Origin: Bradyrhizobium huanghuaihaiense
GTDB taxonomy: Bacteria > Pseudomonadota > Alphaproteobacteria > Rhizobiales > Xanthobacteraceae
NCBI RefSeq assembly: GCF_007830635.1
Contig: NZ_VLLA01000016.1
Span: 1-64,000 of the forward strand
Reading direction: 5' to 3'
DNA: 64,000 nt
Shown here: piece after piece, positions 20,127 through 29,235 of the stretch
Layout of the letters: each line of letters opens with the position of its first letter
How positions within the stretch are numbered: the stretch's first letter is position 1
Notes under the pieces: generated by a model
What the model was told of the DNA's origin: nothing
What the model saw: the letters and a program-made list of their open reading frames with translations, nothing else
Databases searched by the model: none
Made by a program: the position numbers and the translations under genes

Positions 20127-20986
20127 GGCCGCGCTCCCGGTCCCGAAATCGGCAGGCCGTTGGCGACGTAGGACAGGAAATATTCGACGTCACGATATTC
20201 ATCCGCCTGCGGCTCCAGCGGAACCGCGCGGGTCTGGCTGTTGCAGGTGACGAAGCGGCGGCTGGTCGTGCCCATGCCGCTCCATTCGGAGCGGTAGATC
20301 GGCATCGCGTTCAAGATGCCGAGCGCCGGCGCCAGGATCTCGGCGCGGATGCGCTCGCCCGGGCTCTGCACATGGCAGCTCGCGCAGGAGAAATTCATCT
20401 GGCCGCGGCGTGTGTAGAAATAGCGCTTGCCGTTCTCGAACGCCGCGAGCGCACGGGGATCATCGGGGATCTTGATGTCCATCAGCTTGCCGCGCGAGGT
20501 GTAGGCCATGTAGGCGGTCAGTGAGGCCATCTCGTCCTTGACGTAGGAGTAGGGTGCTTCGCCATTGGCCTCGCGGCAGCGGTTGAGCGCGAGCTCCAGC
20601 GTGACGACCTTGCCTTCCTTCTCGTCGAAATAGGGATAATTCTGGCGGATGCCGATGCCGCCGTTCGGGAAGCAGTCGGCATAGGACTTGCCGTTCTTGA
20701 ACGGGGTCGAGAACATCTCCTTGCCGGCATCGAGCGCGAACTCGTAAGGCGGGAATTCCTCCTTCTCCTGCCACTGCCGCTTCATGTCCTCGTTCATGGA
20801 ATAAGGACCGTTGACGAAATCCTCGTGCTTCACGTTCGGAAACTTCTGGAAGAAGAAATTCTGAAACGCTTTTGCGTCGGCGACAGGGTCGACCTTGTCG
20901 GCCGCAACCACGCCTGGAGAAGTCAGCACGAACGCGACCAGCGCGGCGCTGAGCGAGCCAAGCAGGAGGGGGATGCGGGGCTTCAT
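20123..20986 (-). CDS. soxA: L-cysteine S-thiosulfotransferase subunit SoxA, monohaem type
   Basis: Catalytic cytochrome subunit of SoxXA, 287 residues, which attaches thiosulfate to the SoxY cysteine in the periplasm. The signal peptide ends near VVAADKVDP. Only one haem motif is present (CASCH, residues 201-205). At the place of the N-terminal haem of dihaem SoxA there are lone cysteines C105 and C137, which in monohaem SoxA form a disulfide. Cys248 (FVTCNSQ) matches the active-site haem-ligand cysteine. The start at 20986 shares a base with the soxZ stop (TGATG), and the end overlaps soxK. This is the shorter, monohaem class of SoxA. Confidence 0.95.
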   Translation of the reverse strand: MKPRIPLLLGSLSAALVAFVLTSPGVVAADKVDPVADAKAFQNFFFQKFPNVKHEDFVNGPYSMNEDMKRQWQEKEEFPPYEFALDAGKEMFSTPFKNGKSYADCFPNGGIGIRQNYPYFDEKEGKVVTLELALNRCREANGEAPYSYVKDEMASLTAYMAYTSRGKLMDIKIPDDPRALAAFENGKRYFYTRRGQMNFSCASCHVQSPGERIRAEILAPALGILNAMPIYRSEWSGMGTTSRRFVTCNSQTRAVPLEPQADEYRDVEYFLSYVANGLPISGPGARP

Positions 20987-21297
20987 CACGCGATCTTCGC
21001 GGTGGTCGTGTCCGAGCCGCCCTTGTTGTCGGTCCAGGAGATCTTGAGCTCGTCGCCCTTCTTGGCGCCCTTGAAGCTGAACTTGACATAGGGGTCCTTG
21101 GAGACCGCGGTGCCCCAATCGGCGACGAACACGTCCTTGCCGTTACATTCGAACTTCAGCTGCTGGATGAAATGCGCAGGGATCACCTCGCCCTTGGAAT
21201 CCTTGACGAGGCCGGTGTCCATGGGGTGCTGGATCAGCGCCTGTACCTCGGTGATGTCGCCGTTGGATGTTGCGCGCACGCGAATGCTGGATGCCAT
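20986..21297 (-). CDS. soxZ: Thiosulfate oxidation carrier SoxZ
   Basis: Partner of SoxY in the SoxYZ substrate carrier, 103 residues and without a signal peptide; it is exported by riding with SoxY. The immunoglobulin-like fold features IRVRATSNGDITEVQALIQH and the strand FECNGKDVFVADWG followed by WTDNKGGSD are typical of SoxZ. It lies 15 bases after soxY, and its stop shares a base with the soxA start. Confidence 0.96.
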   Translation of the reverse strand: MASSIRVRATSNGDITEVQALIQHPMDTGLVKDSKGEVIPAHFIQQLKFECNGKDVFVADWGTAVSKDPYVKFSFKGAKKGDELKISWTDNKGGSDTTTAKIA

Positions 21298-21312
21298 GTC
21301 GAACTGCCTCGC

Positions 21313-21804
21313 TTAACCGCCGCAACCGCCGACGGTGACCTTCACTTCCTTGGTCGCGCTGTAGAGCTTGCCGTCGGCTTCCACGAGCGCAGTCACGTTG
21401 GTGGTCTTGGCCATCTTCAGCCGGTTGGCAACGCTCGGCAGCGTACCGTCCGGAATCCTGTAGCTTGCTGCGAGCGCGAACGGGTTCTCGGCGACGAAGA
21501 ACGAGATCGAGGTCACCTTGTCGAGCGTCGTCGTCACCGAGATCGGCACCACGCCGCCATTCTCGGCAATCTCGGGTGCGTCGAGCTTGACCTTGTCCGA
21601 GGGCTCGGCGGTCTTGCCGTAGAGCGCCTTGATCGCGTCGGCTTCGTTCTTCTGCTTGAACGCCTCGTCCGGATATTTGTCGTTGGCTGCGGCGCGCGCA
21701 GGCGCGGCTGTGAACGGCAGATTGCCGAGGCCCAGCAGCGCGACGGAGGCCGCACCTTGAAGGATCAGGCGCCGCGTCGGATGAGGGCCGGTGGTCGTGG
21801 TCAT
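21313..21804 (-). CDS. soxY: Thiosulfate oxidation carrier SoxY
   Basis: Covalent substrate carrier of the Sox system, 163 residues. The chain ends with the swinging-arm motif GGCGG, whose cysteine carries the sulfur intermediates. A twin-arginine signal (PTRRLILQGAASVALLGLG) precedes the mature domain. The start at 21804 (MTTTTGPHPTRR) is preferred over the longer frame because the extension overlaps soxX-side sequence and has no signal features. It lies 25 bases downstream of soxX. Confidence 0.96.
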   Translation of the reverse strand: MTTTTGPHPTRRLILQGAASVALLGLGNLPFTAAPARAAANDKYPDEAFKQKNEADAIKALYGKTAEPSDKVKLDAPEIAENGGVVPISVTTTLDKVTSISFFVAENPFALAASYRIPDGTLPSVANRLKMAKTTNVTALVEADGKLYSATKEVKVTVGGCGG

Positions 21805-21829
21805 CTCGGGTCTCCTGGGCCGCCGGCCG

Positions 21830-22183
21830 TTACAGGGTCTGCAGGAAATCAACGATCGCGCTGATCTCCTGTTCGGTCAAAATCCGGTTCCGGCCGAACG
21901 GCGGCATCATGGTCTGGGGATTGCGCTTGGTCTCGTCGAAGATGATCGCCACCAGCTCGTTGCGATCAGGGTATTTTGATTTGATGTCCTTCAGCTCGGG
22001 GCCGATCGTTCCCGGCAGGTCTCCGCCCTTGATGACATGGCAGGTCAGGCAATTGCCCTTGCCGCGGTCGAAGGCGAGCTTTTGACCCTCAGTCACGGCG
22101 GATTGCGCCCGCGCCGGGCTGGCGAGGCCGGCGGCGATGGCCAACAGGATGAACAGGACGGGCGTCCGGACAAGAGCGGTCAA
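21830..22183 (-). CDS. soxX: Cytochrome subunit SoxX
   Basis: Small monohaem cytochrome c partner of SoxA in the periplasm. The haem motif is CLTCH (residues 45-49 from the chosen start), and a methionine ligand region is seen in NPQTMMPPFGRN. The C-terminal helix ILTEQEISAIVDFLQTL is typical. The reading frame stays open upstream to 22309, but the sensible signal peptide (LVRTPVLFILLAIAAGLASP) begins near residue 3 of a TTG start at 22183, giving 117 residues. No strong ribosome site is seen, so the start is uncertain. It is the first gene of soxXYZAKB; soxCD is not in this window. Confidence 0.9.
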   Translation of the reverse strand: MTALVRTPVLFILLAIAAGLASPARAQSAVTEGQKLAFDRGKGNCLTCHVIKGGDLPGTIGPELKDIKSKYPDRNELVAIIFDETKRNPQTMMPPFGRNRILTEQEISAIVDFLQTL

Positions 22184-22454
22184 GGCGTCATTCCGAGGCG
22201 TTATGGCGATGATCTCGATCGCGGAAATAGGAGCGTTCCAAAGCACAAAGGGCCGCCCCTGACAATCAGGACTATGCACGCGGCTAAATGGAGTTAATAT
22301 CTTCCGCATTGCAACTGAAGAGATTATTTGTTCGGTCGATTTGGCCCCAGGAGTCCCCAGGCGTTAAAGATCGTGGGTGCGGGCCGGCTGTTTCGAGGCG
22401 TTTGGGCGCTCATCCTGTTTTCATCGCGTTCTCGTTTTTTCAAGGGGACCTCAC

Positions 22455-23129
22455 TTGGCTGAATATGTCGTCGAATTTGGCAGGGACGGCGGACGGGTCG
22501 AGCCCGACGGCCGGCTCGATGCGCCGGCCTTTCATCGCAATCACGAGCCGATCTGGGCGGCGCTGGAGAAGCATCTGGCCGGGCTGACCGGCAATGTGGT
22601 CGAGGTCGGCAGCGGAACCGGCCAGCACGTGGTCCATTTTGCCCGGCACACGCCCGGCCTGATCTGGTGGCCCAGCGACCTCAACCAGCGGCATGTGAAG
22701 AGCATCGAGGCCTGGCGCGTCCATTCGGGCCTGCAGAACATCCGCTCGCCGTTGCGGATCGACCTCACCGATCCCGACTGGTGTCCGGAGATGAAGAGCG
22801 GACAGGGGCCGAGCAGCCTTGCCGCCGTGTTCTGCGCCAATGTCATCCACATCGCGCCGTGGACCGTGGCCGAAGGCCTGTTCGCCGGCGCCGGACGATA
22901 CCTGCGCGCCGACGGCAAGCTGTTCCTCTATGGCCCGTTCAAGCGCGACGGCAAGCACACCGCGCTCAGCAACGCCGTGTTCGACACCTCGTTGCGCGAA
23001 GGCAATCCCGACTGGGGCGTCCGCGACGTCGTCGATGTCGAGAAGCTGGCGAAGGCGGCGGGCCTTCGCCTCGTCGACACGATCGAGATGCCCGCGAACA
23101 ATCTGACGCTGGTGTTCGCGCGAAGCTGA
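22455..23129 (+). CDS. DUF938 family SAM-dependent methyltransferase-like protein
   Basis: Cytoplasmic protein of 224 residues with a Rossmann-type methyltransferase fold. The glycine-rich SAM-binding motif is VVEVGSGTGQHVVHFA, followed by WPSDLNQRHVKSIEAW and a motif IV-like segment VFCANVIHIAPW; the C-terminal AGAGRYLRADGKLFLYGPF is also conserved in DUF938 proteins. The start is taken as TTG at 22455 because a GGGGA ribosome site lies eight bases upstream and the protein aligns from there. Substrate unknown. It is divergent from soxX but nothing links it to sulfur metabolism. Confidence 0.85.
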   Translation: MAEYVVEFGRDGGRVEPDGRLDAPAFHRNHEPIWAALEKHLAGLTGNVVEVGSGTGQHVVHFARHTPGLIWWPSDLNQRHVKSIEAWRVHSGLQNIRSPLRIDLTDPDWCPEMKSGQGPSSLAAVFCANVIHIAPWTVAEGLFAGAGRYLRADGKLFLYGPFKRDGKHTALSNAVFDTSLREGNPDWGVRDVVDVEKLAKAAGLRLVDTIEMPANNLTLVFARS

Positions 23130-23140
23130 GGAGGCGGTGC

Positions 23141-23286
23141 GCTCCCTCCCCCGCTTGCGGGGGAGGGTTGGGGAGAGGGTGCTTCCGCAAGCGAGAACCC
23201 CCAAGAGGAGAAAGCCCTCACCCGCCGCGCGGGACGATGCTACGCAACGCCCGGGCGCGTCGACCTCTCCCGCAAGCGGGAGAGGT
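23141..23286. repeat. Palindromic intergenic repeat, family E
   Basis: Composite hairpin: GCTCCCTCCCCCGCTTGCGG with its complement, then GGGAGAGGGTG, a CCAAGAGGAGAAAG middle, CCCTCACCCG and a closing CTCTCCCGCAAGCGGGAGAG. Five family E copies occur in the window. Confidence 0.9.
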
Positions 23287-23289
23287 AAC

Positions 23290-24096
23290 TCATCCCGCAT
23301 GCCGTGCGACGAATTCGGCAATGAGAGCTGTGGTCTCTGCCGGGCGCTCCAGGCTCGGCAGATGCGCTACGCCGGGCAATTCACGCCCTTCCGCGCCCGG
23401 CACGACCGCCGCAACATGGCGGCAGCGGTCCTGAACGTAGGGGAAGTCGAGGTCGCCCCACGCCACGAGTGTCGGCACCGCGACATCGCCGAGCCGGTCG
23501 AAGAAGGGCCGAATGTCGACATCCGTTCCGAACGGCGGCGAGCGAAGCGCGATGCCGTTCATGTCGAGGAACAGATCGCGCGCGGGACCTGTGACGCGGC
23601 CTTCGTTCGCCAGCGCTCCATCCAGCAGGAGGCGCGCCTTCAACGCGTTCAACCGATCGAGATCGCCGGATGCCTCCGCCTCTTTCGACTGCGCCATCAG
23701 ACTTGCGATGTCGGGCGTGTAGGTCGGATCGGGCGCGCCGGCGACATTGGGCGCGATCAGGACGAGCGCACGAACGCGCGACTTGTGACGGATGGCGGCA
23801 TCGAGCGCGATGCGGCCGCCGAGGGAGCAGCCGACGAGAATTGCGGGCTTGCCGTCTGCGGTCGCCTCCAGCACCGCCATCAGGTCCGACAGGGCGGAAA
23901 AGTCCTCCGGCTCGGCGCGCGTTTCGCCGAACCCGCGCCGGTCATAAGCGACCGCCTTGTGAGTGGCGCCGATCGCATCCAGTTGGGCGCGCCACATGCG
24001 CCGGTCGCACACATTGGCATGAAGAAAGACAATTGCGGTGCCGTCGCCCACGATTTCGGTCGCGAGCCCGGCGCGACCGGACGCAATGAATGGCAT
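23290..24096 (-). CDS. Alpha/beta hydrolase
   Basis: Cytoplasmic hydrolase of 268 residues with the alpha/beta fold. The nucleophile elbow is GCSLGG (Ser91), preceded by the oxyanion strand IVFLHANVCDRRMW and YDRRGFGET. An aspartate in WGDLDFPY and a histidine in GVAHLPSLERP complete the likely triad. It resembles 3-oxoadipate enol-lactonase and related esterases; substrate unknown. It begins ten bases after the oligopeptidase stop, so the two are probably cotranscribed. Confidence 0.9.
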   Translation of the reverse strand: MPFIASGRAGLATEIVGDGTAIVFLHANVCDRRMWRAQLDAIGATHKAVAYDRRGFGETRAEPEDFSALSDLMAVLEATADGKPAILVGCSLGGRIALDAAIRHKSRVRALVLIAPNVAGAPDPTYTPDIASLMAQSKEAEASGDLDRLNALKARLLLDGALANEGRVTGPARDLFLDMNGIALRSPPFGTDVDIRPFFDRLGDVAVPTLVAWGDLDFPYVQDRCRHVAAVVPGAEGRELPGVAHLPSLERPAETTALIAEFVARHAG

Positions 24097-24106
24097 ATTC
24101 GTCCCC

Positions 24107-26176
24107 TCAGCCTTCGCCGTCCTTCCAGCCGATCTTCTCTTTCAAGAACCGGAAGCCGAGCACCTCGAAACCGGCGCGCTCCCTGTTGTCCTTGCCGTAG
24201 CCATGGCCGCCTGCGGCCGGCTCGTAGAACCAGGCCTCATAGCCCATCGCCTGGAGCTTGGCCGCCATCTTGCGCGCATGGCCGGGGTGGACGCGGTCGT
24301 CGCGCCGCGTCGTCGCGATCAGGATCGGCGGATAGGCCTGGCCGGCGTTGACGTTGTGATAGGCGGAGTAGGTCTTCAGCCACTCCCACTCCTCCGGCTT
24401 GTCGGGATCGCCATATTCCGCGATCCAGCTCGCGCCGGCGAGCAGCTTTGTGTAGCGGCGCATGTCGATCAGCGGGATGGTGCAGAACAATGCGCCGAAG
24501 TGCTCGGGGTAGCGCACCAGCATGTTGGTGATGAGAATGCCGCCGTTCGATCCGCCTTGCGCGGCGATGCGCTTCGCGCTCGTCACGCCGCGGCGGACGA
24601 GGTCGGCGGCGACGGCCGCGAAATCGTCATGCGACAGCTTCTTGCCCGCGAGGCGCCCGGCATCGTGCCAGCGCGTGCCGAACTCGCCGCCGCCGCGCAG
24701 ATTCGCCTGCACCGTGGTGCCGCCGCGCTCCAGCCACAGCTTGCCGAGCGAGGCGTTGTAGTACGGCTTCACGGCGACGGCGAAGCCGCCATAGGCGCTC
24801 ATGAAGACCGGCGCATCGCCGGTCTCTTTTGCGGGGCCGGTCAGCACATAGGGAATGCGCTCGCCGTCAACAGAGATCGCCTCGTGCTGCGTCACCACGA
24901 GGCCGTCGGCGGTGAACGTCTTCGGCGCCTGCTTCAGCACGGTCGGACTTGCGACGCCGCGCGCGATCAGCAGCAGCGACGGCGGCGTCAGCGGGTCCTG
25001 CACATTGGCGAGCAGATCGCCGTTGCTTTCGGACGGATGGCGATCGAGCGCCCAGACGTCGACGACGCCGATCTGCGGCAGGCCGGGAAGCGTCTCGCGG
25101 CTCCAGCCCGTAGCGGATGGCGTCCAGATCTCGAATTGCGGTTTGAGCTCGTCGAGAATCGACAGCACCAGCTTTCCTGCGGCCCAGAACAGGCCTTGCA
25201 AGGCGCGCCGCGGTGCAGGTTCGAACAGGACGACAAAATCGCGGCTGCCGGCGAGGAAGGCGGAGAGCGAGATGCCGAGCACGGTGTCGGTGGCATAGGC
25301 GCGGCCTCCGGCCGTCCAGTCCTTGCGCAGCTTGATCGCGAACCAGTCGCCATGCGCCTGCATCCAGACGCCGGTCGGCAGGTCGAGCTTCGTCATCGTG
25401 CCGGCGGCATCGCGCAGCCAGATGGCGTGATTGAAGAAGTCGATCTGATCGATGATCCAGGTGCGCGGCGCAGGTCCCGTGTCATCGACGCCGCCGTAGA
25501 TCACCATGTGATCTTCCGTGGTCTCCGCGATCACCTCGGCCTGTTCGACCTTCCGGCCGCGCCGCCACAGGCGAACCGTTCGCGCATAGCCCGAGCTCGT
25601 CGCCATGCCCTCGCCATGCGCGCTCGACAGCAGCAGCGTGTCGGCATTGAGCCAGTCCGCGCCGCCCTTGGCCTCCGGCAGCGTAAAGCCGTCCGCAACG
25701 AAGCTCTTGGTGGCGAGGTCGAACTCCCGCAGGGTAACGGCGTCGCTGCCGCCGCGCGACAGGCTCAGGATGGCGCGCGAGCTTCCGGGCGTCGTGGCGA
25801 TCCCGCTCAGCAGCCAGTCCTCGCCTTCCTTTGCCGCGAGCTGGTCGATATCCAGCATGGTCTCCCACACTGGTGCGGCTTTGCGAAATTCCGTCAGCGT
25901 CGTCCGCCGCCACAGGCCGCGCGGATTGCTGGCGTCCTTCCAGAGATTGTGCAGGTCGGTGCCGCGGCGGCTGACATAGGGAATGTTGTCGGGACGATCA
26001 TAGATCGCCGCGAGGGTATCGCGATCGCGCGCGAAGGCCGCGCCGCCGAAGGCTTGAAGCGTCAGCTCGTTCTGCCGCTCGACGAAATCGAGCGCCTGCC
26101 GCCCTTCGATCTCCTCCAGCCACAGCCAGGGATCGTCGTCGGGAGCGCTGAGCGTGGGCCTGTCGTCGACGGACAT
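24107..26176 (-). CDS. Prolyl oligopeptidase family serine peptidase (S9A)
   Basis: Serine peptidase of 689 residues with an N-terminal beta-propeller (roughly residues 60-400) and a C-terminal alpha/beta hydrolase domain. The active serine is in QGGSNGGIL, the aspartate in TTRRDDRVHP and the histidine in GGHGYG. The start at 26176 (MSVDDRPTLSAPDDDPWLWLEE) is chosen for its GGAG ribosome site and because the family begins with a DPWLWLE motif. Members cleave short proline-containing peptides; some bacterial S9A enzymes are periplasmic, but no signal peptide is seen here. Confidence 0.92.
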   Translation of the reverse strand: MSVDDRPTLSAPDDDPWLWLEEIEGRQALDFVERQNELTLQAFGGAAFARDRDTLAAIYDRPDNIPYVSRRGTDLHNLWKDASNPRGLWRRTTLTEFRKAAPVWETMLDIDQLAAKEGEDWLLSGIATTPGSSRAILSLSRGGSDAVTLREFDLATKSFVADGFTLPEAKGGADWLNADTLLLSSAHGEGMATSSGYARTVRLWRRGRKVEQAEVIAETTEDHMVIYGGVDDTGPAPRTWIIDQIDFFNHAIWLRDAAGTMTKLDLPTGVWMQAHGDWFAIKLRKDWTAGGRAYATDTVLGISLSAFLAGSRDFVVLFEPAPRRALQGLFWAAGKLVLSILDELKPQFEIWTPSATGWSRETLPGLPQIGVVDVWALDRHPSESNGDLLANVQDPLTPPSLLLIARGVASPTVLKQAPKTFTADGLVVTQHEAISVDGERIPYVLTGPAKETGDAPVFMSAYGGFAVAVKPYYNASLGKLWLERGGTTVQANLRGGGEFGTRWHDAGRLAGKKLSHDDFAAVAADLVRRGVTSAKRIAAQGGSNGGILITNMLVRYPEHFGALFCTIPLIDMRRYTKLLAGASWIAEYGDPDKPEEWEWLKTYSAYHNVNAGQAYPPILIATTRRDDRVHPGHARKMAAKLQAMGYEAWFYEPAAGGHGYGKDNRERAGFEVLGFRFLKEKIGWKDGEG

Positions 26177-26376
26177 GAACGAAACTCCGTAAAATTCGCG
26201 GCGGATAGGATTTGATCGAGCGCAAGCCGTCAAGGGCGCGCGTCGCTATCATCCAACTGATTGCGTCAGAGGCATGGCCCGCGCCCGTTTGCGTCGGTTG
26301 CCCGTCCTTCCGCGCCCCTCCATAGTGCCGGGAATCAACAAGGCCCTCGAAAGCCTCAAATGCCCTTGGGGCGGAA

Positions 26377-27630
26377 GTGCCGATGCTGGACGTAACTGCA
26401 GCCAATGAGATCGCCGCCGATGCCCGCGTGCGTGCCAATGTGGTGCGCCTTGCCGCCGCGCAGGCGCTGACCGGCGCCAATTCGGCGGTCATCTTCGCCA
26501 CTGGCGCGATCGTCGGCGCCACGCTTGCGCCCGACATGTCGTTCGCCACCGTGCCGATCTCGATGTATGTGGTGGGGCTTGCCGCCGGCACGCTGCCGAC
26601 CGGCGCGATCTCGCGCCGCTTCGGCCGCCGCGCCGCCTTCATCACCGGCACGGGTCTCGGCACGCTCACCGGCTTGCTCGGCTCGTTCGCGATCCTGCGC
26701 GGCTCGTTCGCGCTGTTTTGTCTGGCGACCTTCCTCGGCGGCCTCTACGGCGCGGTGGCGCAGTCCTATCGCTTCGCGGCCGCCGATGGCGCCAGCGCCG
26801 CGTATCGCCCGAAGGCGGTGTCCTGGGTCATGGCCGGCGGCGTGTTCGCCGGCGTGCTCGGTCCGCAGCTCGTGCAATGGACCATGGATGTCTGGCAGCC
26901 TTATCTGTTCGCCTTCAGCTTCCTGGTGCAGGCCGCCGTAGCCTTGGTCGCGATGGGCATCGTCGCCGGCGTCGATATGCCGAGGCCCGCTCCCGCCGAT
27001 CTGCACGGCGGCCGGCCGCTGCTCACCATCGTCAGCCAGCCGCGCTTCATCGCGGCGGCGCTGTGCGGCGTGATCGCCTATCCCATGATGAATCTGGTGA
27101 TGACCTCGGCGCCGCTCGCCATGAAGATGTGCGGCCTCAGCCTTTCCGATTCCAATTTCGGCATTCAGTGGCACATCGTCGCGATGTACGGTCCGAGCTT
27201 CTTCACCGGCGCGTTGATCGCGCGCTTCGGCGCCCCGAAGATCGTCGCCGCCGGATTGCTGCTGGAAGCGGCCGCCGCCACCATCGGTCTCTCCGGCGTC
27301 ACGGCGATGCATTTCTGGGCCACGCTGATCGTGCTCGGCGTGGGCTGGAATTTCTCCTTCATCGGCGCCTCCGCGCTGGTGCTGGAGACGCACCGCCCGC
27401 AGGAGCGCAACAAGGTGCAGGCCTTCAACGATTTCCTGGTGTTCGGCATGATGGCGATCGGCTCGTTCTCCTCCGGGCAATTGCTCGCCAATTACGGCTG
27501 GTCCGCGGTGAACATGGTGGTGTTCCCGCCGGTCGTGCTCGGCCTTGCCGTGCTCTCGCTGGTCTCCTGGGCGAAGCGCCGCAAGGCGCGGCTCGAGGCG
27601 GCGATGGGTGAGTTCCCGGACGCGGTCTAG
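26377..27630 (+). CDS. MFS transporter
   Basis: Major facilitator carrier of 417 residues with twelve helices. The first cytoplasmic loop reads SRRFGRRAAFITGTGLGTL, and the C-terminal half contains ARFGAPKIVAAGLLLEA. The start is a GTG at 26377, with an ATG two codons later at 26383 as the alternative; the spacing to a GGGGCGGAA stretch suits either. Substrate unknown. It is divergent from the oligopeptidase operon and stands alone. Confidence 0.88.
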   Translation: MPMLDVTAANEIAADARVRANVVRLAAAQALTGANSAVIFATGAIVGATLAPDMSFATVPISMYVVGLAAGTLPTGAISRRFGRRAAFITGTGLGTLTGLLGSFAILRGSFALFCLATFLGGLYGAVAQSYRFAAADGASAAYRPKAVSWVMAGGVFAGVLGPQLVQWTMDVWQPYLFAFSFLVQAAVALVAMGIVAGVDMPRPAPADLHGGRPLLTIVSQPRFIAAALCGVIAYPMMNLVMTSAPLAMKMCGLSLSDSNFGIQWHIVAMYGPSFFTGALIARFGAPKIVAAGLLLEAAAATIGLSGVTAMHFWATLIVLGVGWNFSFIGASALVLETHRPQERNKVQAFNDFLVFGMMAIGSFSSGQLLANYGWSAVNMVVFPPVVLGLAVLSLVSWAKRRKARLEAAMGEFPDAV

Positions 27631-27771
27631 ATTGGCGGGAGGCTGTCAGCAGTGTCGATGCTTCGATCGCCGTCGAAGTGATTTTCGGAAGTCGCGTTGT
27701 TACATGATGCTCGTCAGCGACAGGCGAGCGTGAAGCCAGGCGCTTGCGGGGGAACCTCAAGGAGAAGCGCA

Positions 27772-29010
27772 ATGCTCGACAACCCCCGCCATACGGTTCC
27801 CGTCGACGAATCCTCGCTCCGCTACGAAGGCTGGCGCATCGTCGCGGTCTGCTTCCTGCTCGCCACCTTCGGCTGGGGGCTCGGCTTCTACGGCCAGAGC
27901 GTCTATGTCGCCGAGCTGCAGCGCGCGCGGGGCTGGCCGGCCTCGCTGATCTCCTCCGGCACGACGTTCTTCTATCTGTTCGGCGCGCTGCTGGTCGTCT
28001 TCGTCGGCGAGGCCGTGCGAAAATACGGTCCGCGGCTCAGCCTGATCGCCGGCACGCTGGCGATGGCGGCTGCCGCGGTCGCGATCGGCGCGGTGCGCGA
28101 GCCCTGGCAGCTCTATCTCGCCGACGCCGTGCTCGCCTTCGGCTGGGCCGGTACCAGCCTTGCCATGATCACCAACACGATCAGCCTGTGGTTCGACCAA
28201 AAGCGCGGCATGGCGATCAGCCTCGCGCTCAACGGCGCGAGCTTCGGGGGGATCGTCGGTGTGCCGCTGCTGGTGACGCTGATCGGTCATGTCGGCTTCG
28301 CCGGCGCGATGTACGCCGCCGCCGGCGCCATGCTCGTGCTGCTCGTGCCGGTGATCCTGCTTCTCGTCGGCCGCCCGCCCGATCTTCACGCCTGGCAGGC
28401 GGCAGCGGAGGCAAAGCCGCAATCGTCGACGCAGATCCGCGCCTGGGCGCTGCGCGACGTCGGCTTCCTCACGGTGACCATTGCATTCGCCCTGGTGCTG
28501 TTCTCGCAGGTCGGCTTCATCGTGCACCTGATCTCGTTCCTCGATCCCGTGATCGGTCGCGAGCGCGCCGCGGTTGCCGTCGCAGTGCTGACCGCGATGG
28601 CGGTGGTCGGCCGCGTGCTGTTCTCGCTGGTGATCGACCGCCTCAACCAGCGCCTCGCATCGGCGCTCTCGTTCCTCAGCCAGGCCGCAGCGCTCCTCGT
28701 CGTCATCAACCTGCACAACGACTATGTGCTGATCGCGGCCTGCGCGGTGTTCGGCTTCTCGGTCGGCAACCTCATCACGCTGCCGTCGCTGATCGTGCAG
28801 CAGGAGTTCGACAGCGCCGCGTTCGGCGTGCTGATCAGCCTCAACACCGCGATCAACCAGGTGACCTATGCGTTCGGCCCCGGAATCGTCGGGGCCTTGC
28901 GCGATTGGTCCGGCAGCTACGTGCTGCCATTCTATCTCTGCATCGCGCTGGAGGTGATCGCTGCGGCGCTGATCATGGTGCGGGGGAAGCCCAAAGCGAA
29001 GCTCTCGTAG
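27772..29010 (+). CDS. MFS transporter, OFA/monocarboxylate-like
   Basis: Major facilitator carrier of 412 residues. The first-helix region GWRIVAVCFLLATFGWGLGF and the cytoplasmic segment TNTISLWFDQKRGMAISLA are typical of the oxalate/formate and monocarboxylate group. A strong AAGGAGA ribosome site precedes the ATG at 27772, so the longer upstream frame is rejected. The TAG stop codon is formed by the first bases of the family D repeat that follows. Substrate unknown. Confidence 0.9.
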   Translation: MLDNPRHTVPVDESSLRYEGWRIVAVCFLLATFGWGLGFYGQSVYVAELQRARGWPASLISSGTTFFYLFGALLVVFVGEAVRKYGPRLSLIAGTLAMAAAAVAIGAVREPWQLYLADAVLAFGWAGTSLAMITNTISLWFDQKRGMAISLALNGASFGGIVGVPLLVTLIGHVGFAGAMYAAAGAMLVLLVPVILLLVGRPPDLHAWQAAAEAKPQSSTQIRAWALRDVGFLTVTIAFALVLFSQVGFIVHLISFLDPVIGRERAAVAVAVLTAMAVVGRVLFSLVIDRLNQRLASALSFLSQAAALLVVINLHNDYVLIAACAVFGFSVGNLITLPSLIVQQEFDSAAFGVLISLNTAINQVTYAFGPGIVGALRDWSGSYVLPFYLCIALEVIAAALIMVRGKPKAKLS

Positions 29011-29098
29011 GGTGGGCAAAGGCGCAAAGCGCCGTGCCCACGCATCTGTCTCTATATCGCGAGATTTGGTGGGCACGCTTCGCTTTGCCCACCCTACG
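29007..29098. repeat. Palindromic intergenic repeat, family D
   Basis: Inverted repeat GTAGGGTGGGCAAAG ... CTTTGCCCACCCTACG with inner arms GCGCAAAGCGCCGTGCCCAC and GGTGGGCACGCTTCG. Its first bases supply the stop codon of the preceding MFS gene. A second copy is near 57177. Confidence 0.92.
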
Positions 29099-29140
29099 GC
29101 ATCGCGCCTGGCGCCGTCGCGACACCGCCTCGACACACTC

Positions 29141-29220
29141 CGTCATTGCGAGCGCAGCGAAGCAATCCAGACTGCCTCCGCGGAAAGATTCTGGATTGCT
29201 TCGCTGCGCTCGCAATGACG
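29141..29220. repeat. Palindromic intergenic repeat, family C
   Basis: Near-perfect 30-base-arm hairpin: arms CGTCATTGCGAGCGCAGCGA and the complement, extended by AGCAATCCAGA/TCTGGATTGCT around a 15-20 base loop. Other copies are near 33145 and 48457. Confidence 0.92.
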
Positions 29221-29235
29221 GGGAGAGAGCGGAGT

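Noticed and set aside
24038..26215. Long plus-strand frame opposite the prolyl oligopeptidase
   Set aside because: Antisense to a gene with intact catalytic motifs; no recognisable protein.
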